From Clostridium sp. CAG:167 (GTDB taxonomy: Bacteria > Bacillota > Clostridia > Lachnospirales > Lachnospiraceae), in assembly GCA_000433735.1 (NCBI GenBank), contig HF998289.1:3781-23438 (forward strand): a DNA stretch of 19,658 nucleotides. The letters run 5' to 3'. The notes beneath the pieces are model-generated. The model did no database searches and was not told the DNA's origin. It saw only the letters and a program-made list of their open reading frames with translations. A program made the translations under genes and the position numbers. Of the stretch, positions 13,681-19,658 are shown piece by piece. Within the stretch, counting starts at the first letter, position 1. Every line of letters begins with the position of its first letter.

Positions 13681-15009
13681 TCACCTCGAAATCCTCCATG
13701 CTATAGGCACGATCACCAAAATCCCCGCCAGAAAAGTTACTCCCTCGCTGATACATACCGCCGTAAAACCATACACCGGCACTACCCAGAGACTCATGGC
13801 GATTCGTGCTGCCATTTCTGCCATGCCCGAGAACAACGATTTATCTCCGTGTCCCATTCCCTGTACGGCATAGCGCACCGGAAAAAGCACTGCCAGCAGC
13901 AACATAAACACCCCGATATAGCGTATAAACTGGGCTGTACAGGCAATCACTTCCCCTGCCCGGCTCTCAGACGCATCCACAAACAAACCTGCCAGAACTG
14001 TGCTGGCAGTCATGGCAACTGCAATCACCAAGATGCAGTACAGCACACCCATTACAATGGTTGAACGGATTCCCCGGCGCACTCGCTTCATATCTCCATA
14101 ACCGTAATTTTGTCCCGTGAAAGTTGCCAGGGCACTTCCCATGGCATTCAGCGGACAGAAAAATAAACTCTTAACCTTGCTTCCTATGCTGTAAGCAGCC
14201 ACTGCCACTTCGCCCAGTTCATTGATGCTGGTCTGAAGGATCACAGTGCCAATCGCAGTAACCGAATATTGCAGTCCCATGGGAACACTCATAAATACTA
14301 CTTTCCCCATATAAGATAACCGCAGTCTTTTTTCATCTTCTTCCGGCCGCAAAATAGGATACTTTTTTAACAGCCACACAAAACAGAATATGCCGGCTCC
14401 CCCCTCTGAAAGCACAGTAGCCAGTGCCGCCCCCGCTACTCCCATATCCAGAATAAGGATAAACAAAAGATCCAGTCCTACATTAAAAACGGTAGAGATC
14501 CCCATGACAACCGATGGCAGTTTACTGTTGCCAAAGGCCATGAGGATGCCAAAGCAGGCATTAAATAAAATGGTAAAAGGAATTCCGGCAAAAATAACCA
14601 CGATATAATCATAGGCATAATTTAACACAGATGGTGCTGTCTTTGTCAAAACCAGCATAAAACGGCAGAATCCCACGCTGAAACCTGTCATGAACACCGC
14701 CAGCACCATCGCCACATACATGCCATTATAAAAAAAGCGCCGGAGTTCCTTGTCCCTTCCGGCACCATACTGCTGAGAGACAGGGATTCCAATTCCCATT
14801 CCTGCTCCCTGGCAAAAAGCAATAATAATATAATTTAAAGCCCAAGTGGCACCCATGCCCGTCAGCGCTTCCAGTTTCAGGAAGCGTCCAACGATCATGG
14901 TATCTGCTATATTATAGCACTGCTGTAAAAGCCCACTGAGCAAAATTGGCAGTGAAAAGACTAAGATCAGCCTCCAAGGGAATCCGGATGTCATTTTCCC
15001 TTTCATCAT
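13681..15009 (-). CDS. MATE-family multidrug/metabolite efflux transporter
   Basis: A 442-residue inner-membrane protein with about twelve hydrophobic helices and MATE/NorM-DinF family features: N-terminal PILLSGLLQQCYNIADTMIV, GRFLKLEALTGMG, and repeat-like elements in the second half (SVPMGLQYSVTAIGTVILQ, GQNYGYGD). MATE proteins export organic cations or metabolites using Na+ or H+ gradients. The ATG at 15009 overlaps the stop of the FAD oxidoreductase gene (ATGA) and has only a weak binding site, so translational coupling is likely. That ties the exporter to the oxidase operon; it may remove a reaction product or an unwanted analogue (inference). The ATG three bases later is an equally possible start. 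Confidence 0.9.
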   Translation of the reverse strand: MMKGKMTSGFPWRLILVFSLPILLSGLLQQCYNIADTMIVGRFLKLEALTGMGATWALNYIIIAFCQGAGMGIGIPVSQQYGAGRDKELRRFFYNGMYVAMVLAVFMTGFSVGFCRFMLVLTKTAPSVLNYAYDYIVVIFAGIPFTILFNACFGILMAFGNSKLPSVVMGISTVFNVGLDLLFILILDMGVAGAALATVLSEGGAGIFCFVWLLKKYPILRPEEDEKRLRLSYMGKVVFMSVPMGLQYSVTAIGTVILQTSINELGEVAVAAYSIGSKVKSLFFCPLNAMGSALATFTGQNYGYGDMKRVRRGIRSTIVMGVLYCILVIAVAMTASTVLAGLFVDASESRAGEVIACTAQFIRYIGVFMLLLAVLFPVRYAVQGMGHGDKSLFSGMAEMAARIAMSLWVVPVYGFTAVCISEGVTFLAGILVIVPIAWRISR

Positions 15010-16139
15010 AAAGAACTCTTAAATCGGTCATAACGAAGCGGCATGAGATCACATACTGTTTTCTCGCCGACTACCATCTGTGACAGCATATAGCCGACAG
15101 CCGGTGCCGTACCAAATCCATGTCCGCACATACCACAAGCAATGATCAGACCAGGCACTTCTTCCACCGGACTGATCACCGGCACACCATCCGGCGTCAT
15201 ATCCATCCAGCCGCCCCAGGTACGGACAATTTTAGCGTCTTTTAACTTCGGTACATACTTCATAATGCCGCGGCAGTTAGCTGAACCCTCTAAAGACATA
15301 AGTTTCAGATCATCCATATCCGGCTTTTTGGTAGGTTCCAGACCAGTTCCGCTTCCGAATACAAAAGAACCATGGGCACACTGGTGGCCATAGATTTCAG
15401 CCGTCGCCACACCTAACATAATATCAAACATCTTTGGCTGTGCCTCCGTAACGATCGCTGAGCCAAAATAAGGATACATTGGAATATTGATCCCTACCGA
15501 ATCGGCAACAAAACGGCTTTCATAACCGGCTGCCAGGATAATGTGTTCCCCTTCAAAGATGGTTCCATCTTCCACCACAACCTGTCTTGCTTTTCCACGG
15601 ATCTTTTTGATGGCTGTTACTTTTGCCCCAGAGATAAAAGTAACGCCTAACTCTCTGGCTCTCTTAAAGTAGGCCAGGGTAGTTTTCATTGGATTGGCAT
15701 GTCCATCCGTAGGACACCAGCTGGCTCCCACAACCTGATCGGACAAATGCGGGCAGATATCCTTTACTTCCTCTGCCGATACCATGGTCACATCCAGTCC
15801 CAGTCCCTGGGCATTGGCTGTCAGGCCTTCCAAAATCTTAATGTGGTCCTCATTCAGTCCCAGACGCAGGTTGCCTTTCCGGACATATTCCACATCCACG
15901 CCCAGTTCCTCGGATAAAGTAGGCCATATATTTTTAATACCATAAATCGCATATGGCAGTTCTCTTACATCTCGTCCAGACTGTCTGACACCACCGCCAT
16001 TCCGGCTGGATCCTCCATGCCCGATACTGTCACTGCCCTCCAGAACAATGACTTCCACCCCTCTTTTCGCCAGATAATAGGCAGCCGCATTTCCTACGCC
16101 ACCGCCGCCAACGATAATTACTTCTGCTGTCGTTTTCAT
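15006..16139 (-). CDS. FAD-dependent amino-acid/imino-acid oxidoreductase, HcnC/OoxB-like catalytic subunit
   Basis: A 377-residue DAO-type flavoprotein. The FAD fold is at the N-terminus (VIIVGGGGVGNAAAYYLAKRG, with VIVLEGSDSIGHGGSSRNGG after it), and the C-terminal FAD-contact region reads GGWMDMTPDGVPVISP and GMCGHGFGTAPAVG. Homologues are glycine/sarcosine oxidases and the substrate subunits of hydrogen cyanide synthase (HcnC), opine oxidases (OoxB/NoxB), archaeal proline dehydrogenase and D-hydroxyproline dehydrogenase. The presence of partner subunits in the same operon argues for a multisubunit dehydrogenase rather than an O2-using oxidase. Start: the ATG at 16139 with GGAGG upstream overlaps the previous stop (TGATG); a GTG one codon earlier is less likely. 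The substrate is probably an N-substituted or cyclic amino acid, not determined here. Confidence 0.88.
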   Translation of the reverse strand: MKTTAEVIIVGGGGVGNAAAYYLAKRGVEVIVLEGSDSIGHGGSSRNGGGVRQSGRDVRELPYAIYGIKNIWPTLSEELGVDVEYVRKGNLRLGLNEDHIKILEGLTANAQGLGLDVTMVSAEEVKDICPHLSDQVVGASWCPTDGHANPMKTTLAYFKRARELGVTFISGAKVTAIKKIRGKARQVVVEDGTIFEGEHIILAAGYESRFVADSVGINIPMYPYFGSAIVTEAQPKMFDIMLGVATAEIYGHQCAHGSFVFGSGTGLEPTKKPDMDDLKLMSLEGSANCRGIMKYVPKLKDAKIVRTWGGWMDMTPDGVPVISPVEEVPGLIIACGMCGHGFGTAPAVGYMLSQMVVGEKTVCDLMPLRYDRFKSSL

Positions 16140-16465
16140 CACACATTACCTCCATCCTTTCCATAGATTTTCATCTCAACCGGACGAATTGGTGAGCGGG
16201 AAGTAGAGGGTTCTAATGCCGTCATGTTCACGCCCAGTTCTCTGGCAATAATGCCTTTTACTAATTTACCGCAGGTCTGTCCCTGGCAAAGCCCCATACC
16301 ATTGCGGAGATATCTGCGCATTTCCTCCATAGTACGGATTCCATCATGAACCGCCTGACGAATCTCTCCTTTGGAAATTTCCTCACAGCGGCAGATCAAA
16401 ATATCGTCATCCTCCTGTGGAACAAAAGGTCCTATATCCACAGATCTGTCATTCATAACTGTCAT
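16139..16465 (-). CDS. BFD-type [2Fe-2S]-binding subunit
   Basis: A 108-residue protein with the bacterioferritin-associated-ferredoxin-like cluster motif: Cys25 and Cys27 in ICRCEEI, Cys60 and Cys65 in GMGLCQGQTCG. The helical segment between them (GEIRQAVHDGIRTMEEMRRY) is typical. In HcnB, OoxA and SoxA relatives this domain is often the C-terminus of the larger FAD subunit; here it is a separate gene. It should pass electrons within the oxidoreductase complex. The start at 16465 is preceded by GGGAGG; an upstream in-frame ATG at 16492 overlaps the end of the preceding gene and is less favoured. It shares one base with the next gene. Confidence 0.87.
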   Translation of the reverse strand: MTVMNDRSVDIGPFVPQEDDDILICRCEEISKGEIRQAVHDGIRTMEEMRRYLRNGMGLCQGQTCGKLVKGIIARELGVNMTALEPSTSRSPIRPVEMKIYGKDGGNV

Positions 16466-16481
16466 GGTAATGCCTCCCTTT

Positions 16482-18065
16482 CTATATAGCACGGAAAAAC
16501 CGGGCCGTCATAGCCATTTCTTTTGGTACCTTCATCGTAAGCAGATTGGTATGGTCAAAAGCTTTGGCACTGCGAACTTCTACTACTTTTGCTTCACACA
16601 CTTCTTTGCCACTGCGATCCAGTCCCTTTCCTTTATCCCCTTTCTGTGGGAGAGGAAGAAACTCGTACGGAAGAGTGACCGTAGCAAAACCATCTCCCGT
16701 ATCCTCATCCACCAAAAAGATGGCCTGGCCGGAACAGGCTGCTACACACATACCGCATCCGATACACTGGGATCCCGGTACCACCACTGGCAGGGAAGTA
16801 ATATTTTCTCCAATGCTGATACATCCTTTCGGACAGGCATCCTGACAAGGGTTACAAGGGATATTCTGAGTACATTCCATAACCGGATGGATTCCTACCG
16901 CATGGGTTACCCCCGGATACTGTCCAATCTCGTCGTCACTGACAAACCCTTTTTTCAAAAGGTTCATAGAAACCGGAATGCCTTCCTCCGTTTTCTCAAT
17001 GAGTTTTCCACGGTTCTTTGGAGCAAACATACCCTGACGGAGGCTGTCCAGTGCTTTCTCACTGGCTTCCGACCGTTTTTTCTTCTCTTCACTGTCAAGG
17101 AATCCCAGATGTTCTGCTGCCGCATATCCGGCGATCCTTCCTTCAATCATGGCAGAACTTGCTTCTTCAATGCCCGATACATCTCCTGCTACGAAAATAC
17201 CTGGAATGGATGTCTCTCCATATTCATCACATTTTGGCACCACGCCGCCTTTTTTCGGATCCTCGATCATCTCACAGCCGGCGCTCTTAAGAAGCTGGGA
17301 CATCGGGGACAGGCCCACTGCCAGGCATACAATATCTACGTCAAAATGCTTCTCGGTCCCCGGTTTTACTTTCCAGTCCGGTCCTACTTCTCCAATCGTA
17401 ACACCGGTTACTTCTTTTTCTCCCTCAGCCTCCACAATGGTGTGGGACAGGTAAAACGGTACTCCCATACGGGTTAATTTAGCCGCATGGACACCATATC
17501 CACCAATCCGGGGTGCGGCATCTACGACAGCCACTACCTCACAGCCTGCCTGCATCAGCTGATAACTTACTACCAGTCCTACATTTCCTGAACCAAGCAT
17601 CAGTATCCGGTTGCCTGGCTTTACATGATGCAGGTTCATCATGGTCTGCGCCGCTCCGGCACCAATGACGCCCGGCTTTGTCCAGCCCCGGAATGTAACC
17701 ATATTTTCACTGGCTCCCGTGGCAATCAGGATCGTATCGCCCTTTACATGGCGTATCTCATCCTCAATCTTCACCGTGATCTCTTTTTCGTCATACAAAC
17801 CTACTACCGTGGCATTTAACTGTACCGTAACACCCAGGTCACTGGCTTCCTGCAATAATTCTTCTCCAATCTTAAATCCACGAATCTTTGCTTTATGCTC
17901 TTTGGATCCAAAAAACTTATGTATCTGTTTGAAAAGCTGTCCGCCGGGTTTTGCATTTTCATCAAATACAATTACCCTCATGCCGGTCTTAGCCGCCTCT
18001 ACTGCTGCAGAAAGCCCCGCTGGTCCGGCTCCTACAATCACTAAATCATATCGTTCCATTTTCAT
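16482..18065 (-). CDS. FAD/NAD(P)-binding oxidoreductase with two [4Fe-4S] clusters, HcnB/OoxA-like
   Basis: A 527-residue redox subunit. GAGPAG (12-17) and DENAKPGGQL mark the FAD domain; LGSGNVGLVVSYQLMQAG marks the second nucleotide-binding fold; FVAGDVSGIEE is the flavin-contact motif. Residues 398-445 form an added ferredoxin region with Cys398, 404, 407, 411, 415 and then Cys434, 437, 440, 444 (CIGCGMCVAAC), enough for two [4Fe-4S] clusters. In aerobic HcnB/OoxA the C-terminal part is usually a BFD [2Fe-2S] domain, which here is a separate gene. The added clusters suggest electron exchange with ferredoxin, NAD(P) or a membrane acceptor in an anaerobe. The ATG at 18065 has GGGGG eight bases upstream and follows the previous stop by 16 bases; ATG at 18059 is an alternative. 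Confidence 0.88.
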   Translation of the reverse strand: MKMERYDLVIVGAGPAGLSAAVEAAKTGMRVIVFDENAKPGGQLFKQIHKFFGSKEHKAKIRGFKIGEELLQEASDLGVTVQLNATVVGLYDEKEITVKIEDEIRHVKGDTILIATGASENMVTFRGWTKPGVIGAGAAQTMMNLHHVKPGNRILMLGSGNVGLVVSYQLMQAGCEVVAVVDAAPRIGGYGVHAAKLTRMGVPFYLSHTIVEAEGEKEVTGVTIGEVGPDWKVKPGTEKHFDVDIVCLAVGLSPMSQLLKSAGCEMIEDPKKGGVVPKCDEYGETSIPGIFVAGDVSGIEEASSAMIEGRIAGYAAAEHLGFLDSEEKKKRSEASEKALDSLRQGMFAPKNRGKLIEKTEEGIPVSMNLLKKGFVSDDEIGQYPGVTHAVGIHPVMECTQNIPCNPCQDACPKGCISIGENITSLPVVVPGSQCIGCGMCVAACSGQAIFLVDEDTGDGFATVTLPYEFLPLPQKGDKGKGLDRSGKEVCEAKVVEVRSAKAFDHTNLLTMKVPKEMAMTARFFRAI

Positions 18066-18081
18066 TGGTATGTCCCCCTTC

Positions 18082-18402
18082 TTACTCCGCTTCCGGTGTG
18101 TCCGACACACCGTACTGCGTCTTTACTTCCATGCCCTCTTCCAGAGGTGTAATACAGGTTCTTACATTGGGTCTGCCATTTACGATCATGACACAATCGG
18201 TGCATCTTCCAATGGCGCAAAAGATACCTCTTGGTTCGTGTCTCTTTTTCGTATAACGATGTACCATTACATCCGCTGCTTTCAAGGCAGCTGCAATGGG
18301 TTCACCCTCGATTCCTTCCAACTCTTTGCCATCAAAGGTAAAGGATACCATTTTCCCTTCCGGGGATGCCCCCAGAATCGGATGTTCTTTAATTCGATCC
18401 AT
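18082..18402 (-). CDS. Small [2Fe-2S] protein, HcnA-like subunit
   Basis: A 106-residue protein with the plant-type [2Fe-2S] loop: Cys62, Cys67 and Cys70 in FCAIGRCTDCVM, and Cys83 in RTCIT. The segment VSFTFDGKELEGIEGEPIAAAL is the usual beta-grasp start. HcnA-like small subunits occur with HcnB/HcnC-type flavoproteins in cyanide synthase and in D-hydroxyproline and proline dehydrogenase complexes. The start has GAGGAAA upstream. It lies 37 bases after the ornithine-cyclodeaminase-like gene and 16 bases before the large FAD subunit, completing a four-subunit redox complex. Confidence 0.88.
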   Translation of the reverse strand: MDRIKEHPILGASPEGKMVSFTFDGKELEGIEGEPIAAALKAADVMVHRYTKKRHEPRGIFCAIGRCTDCVMIVNGRPNVRTCITPLEEGMEVKTQYGVSDTPEAE

Positions 18403-18439
18403 AACCGTTTCCTCCTTATGTAAATATGTATAGTCCTCT

Positions 18440-19606
18440 TTAGGCCAGAAATGGGGTATCCCAAACTTTCAATTTGGTTCCGATGCCTCTCTCTAATGCG
18501 GTTTTATAACACTCATAGCCCCAGCCTACATCCAGGATCGGCATACCGCCTACATTCACAATGATCAGTTCATCCTCGGATGTCCTGCCCGGCTCAATAC
18601 CTCGTACAATACCGCCCAGCGTCTGGATACTTTCCTTTTCCATGCGGCCTGCCATCACATCTTCTGCCCATACACAGCCTGGACACCACGGCGTATTTTT
18701 CTTGCCGGTTTCTTTATCATATTTGTCTTCCTCGGTCATATCTTCCAGATACTGCTCGTACATTCCATAGTTATCCACCACTTTTGTAACCGAATGGTTC
18801 ATAAAATCGCGATCCAGATGCATGGAGCCGGATGTGATCACCAGCGCACCTTTTTTGAACCATTCCGGCTGAAAGACCGGAATATCTTTTTTCTCTACGG
18901 ATACCGCCTCACTGACAATATCTGCCTCTTTTACAGCCTCTTCCAATGTGGCACAGATCTCAATATTTTTAATGGATGGAAACTCTTTTTCGATAAATTC
19001 CTTCATGCTCTGAGCTGTCTTGGATGTCGGTGTGCTGCCTTTGATCTTTACGGTATGAATGGATGGATACAATGCCATGTAAGCCATAAGACAGGTTTTA
19101 TTTACCACACCCGGTCCGATCAGTGATACTACTTCCGGTGTTTTGCTGGCAGTAAGATATTTGGCTGCCAGTCCAGGCATTGCTCCGGTACGCATGGCAC
19201 TGAGCAGATTGGCCGACATATAAGCCAGCGGCTGTCCGGTCTCTACATCATTCAAAGTCACCATCAAGATGGAACGCGGCAGTCCCTTCTGCACATTCCG
19301 GCCGTTAGATCCATACCACTTCTGGCCGGCCAGGTGAAATCTTCCTCCCAGATAAGCAGGCATTGCCATGAAACGGCGGTCTCTGGAATCATTCAATGGA
19401 AAATCCTCAATATCGGATTCCAATGGAAAATTCAGCATAATGCCGTGGGCATTGCGGTCCTTGCCGCCCATCAGGTAATCCCCTTTGCTGAGAAGGGAAA
19501 CTACCTCGCCCATTACATCTACACATTTGCCTGCATCCAGAACACCAGCTTCAATCATATCTTCTTCACTTAAATATAAAAATTCTACTTTTGTTTTTTC
19601 ACTCAT
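18440..19606 (-). CDS. Ornithine cyclodeaminase / mu-crystallin family protein
   Basis: A 388-residue NAD(P)-dependent enzyme of the OCD/mu-crystallin family, longer than the usual 320-350. Visible family features are Lys96 in GQKWYGSNGRN, Arg139 in SAMRTGAMPGLAAKYL, the nucleotide loop SLIGPGVVNKT (164-169) in place of GTGxQ, and the Asp-containing block GSMHLDRDF. The family includes ornithine cyclodeaminase (ornithine to proline plus ammonia), pyrroline-2-carboxylate reductase, alanine dehydrogenase and opine-type dehydrogenases. In hydroxyproline and opine operons a member sits beside an Hcn-type dehydrogenase, as here. The start has AAAAGGAG upstream. It is the first visible gene of the right-hand operon; only 52 bases of upstream sequence are in the window and no promoter was recognised in them. 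Confidence 0.87.
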   Translation of the reverse strand: MSEKTKVEFLYLSEEDMIEAGVLDAGKCVDVMGEVVSLLSKGDYLMGGKDRNAHGIMLNFPLESDIEDFPLNDSRDRRFMAMPAYLGGRFHLAGQKWYGSNGRNVQKGLPRSILMVTLNDVETGQPLAYMSANLLSAMRTGAMPGLAAKYLTASKTPEVVSLIGPGVVNKTCLMAYMALYPSIHTVKIKGSTPTSKTAQSMKEFIEKEFPSIKNIEICATLEEAVKEADIVSEAVSVEKKDIPVFQPEWFKKGALVITSGSMHLDRDFMNHSVTKVVDNYGMYEQYLEDMTEEDKYDKETGKKNTPWCPGCVWAEDVMAGRMEKESIQTLGGIVRGIEPGRTSEDELIIVNVGGMPILDVGWGYECYKTALERGIGTKLKVWDTPFLA

Positions 19607-19658
19607 AATTCTATCTCCTTTTCTTTTGATTTGACATCATCCATCCGCTTCCTACACA

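Noticed and set aside
16371..17477. A long open frame of 368 codons on the plus strand
   Set aside because: It lies antisense to the BFD-type and FAD/[4Fe-4S] genes, has no ribosome binding site or family features, and its protein is rich in His, Phe, Ser and Arg as expected of a reverse-frame shadow.

Overview
The window looks like a piece of a gut-type Firmicutes genome, probably class Clostridia and near Lachnospiraceae. The reasons are strong AGGAGG-type ribosome binding sites, moderate GC, a fused urease UreAB, an ammonium channel fused to a P-II protein, and an AbiE-type toxin-antitoxin pair. The genus cannot be fixed from the sequence alone. No rRNA, tRNA or CRISPR was seen, and no stretch over 300 bases lacks a gene.

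Left part (1-7191, minus strand): one apparent operon, potA-potB-potC-potD-amt/glnK-ureAB-ureC. It encodes a polyamine-type ABC importer, a P-II-fused ammonium channel and the structural subunits of nickel urease. ureC runs off the left edge and the urease accessory genes are not in view. A near-consensus promoter lies at 7163-7191, followed by a terminator-like hairpin inside the untranslated leader (7098-7133).

Middle (7283-11788, plus strand): a MerR-family regulator, then three tandem ureohydrolase (agmatinase/arginase fold) paralogues and a hexapeptide-repeat O-acetyltransferase. The first paralogue keeps all metal ligands but has Cys where agmatinases have the guanidinium-contacting Glu. 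The second has lost five of six metal ligands and looks like a pseudoenzyme. The third is intact. The promoter of this operon and that of the pot-amt-ure operon share 20 of 23 bases from the -35 box through the spacer, including a dyad. The simplest reading is one MerR-controlled regulon in which a guanidino compound is imported and hydrolysed, urea is split by urease, and the ammonium is handled by the P-II-gated channel.

An AT-rich AbiEi/AbiEii module (11795-13584, minus strand) sits between the metabolic blocks. Its toxin gene seems to have lost its start codon by a one-base deletion.

Right part (13681-19606, minus strand): a second tightly packed operon, first gene at the right edge. It encodes an ornithine cyclodeaminase/mu-crystallin-family protein, a small [2Fe-2S] protein, an FAD/NAD(P) subunit with two added [4Fe-4S] clusters, a BFD-type [2Fe-2S] protein, a FAD amino-acid oxidase-type subunit and a MATE exporter. 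The set resembles opine oxidases, hydrogen cyanide synthase, archaeal proline dehydrogenase complexes and D-hydroxyproline dehydrogenase. Next to ureohydrolases and urease, it suggests that the whole locus salvages nitrogen from an opine-like, guanidino or imino acid. The actual substrate is not established.
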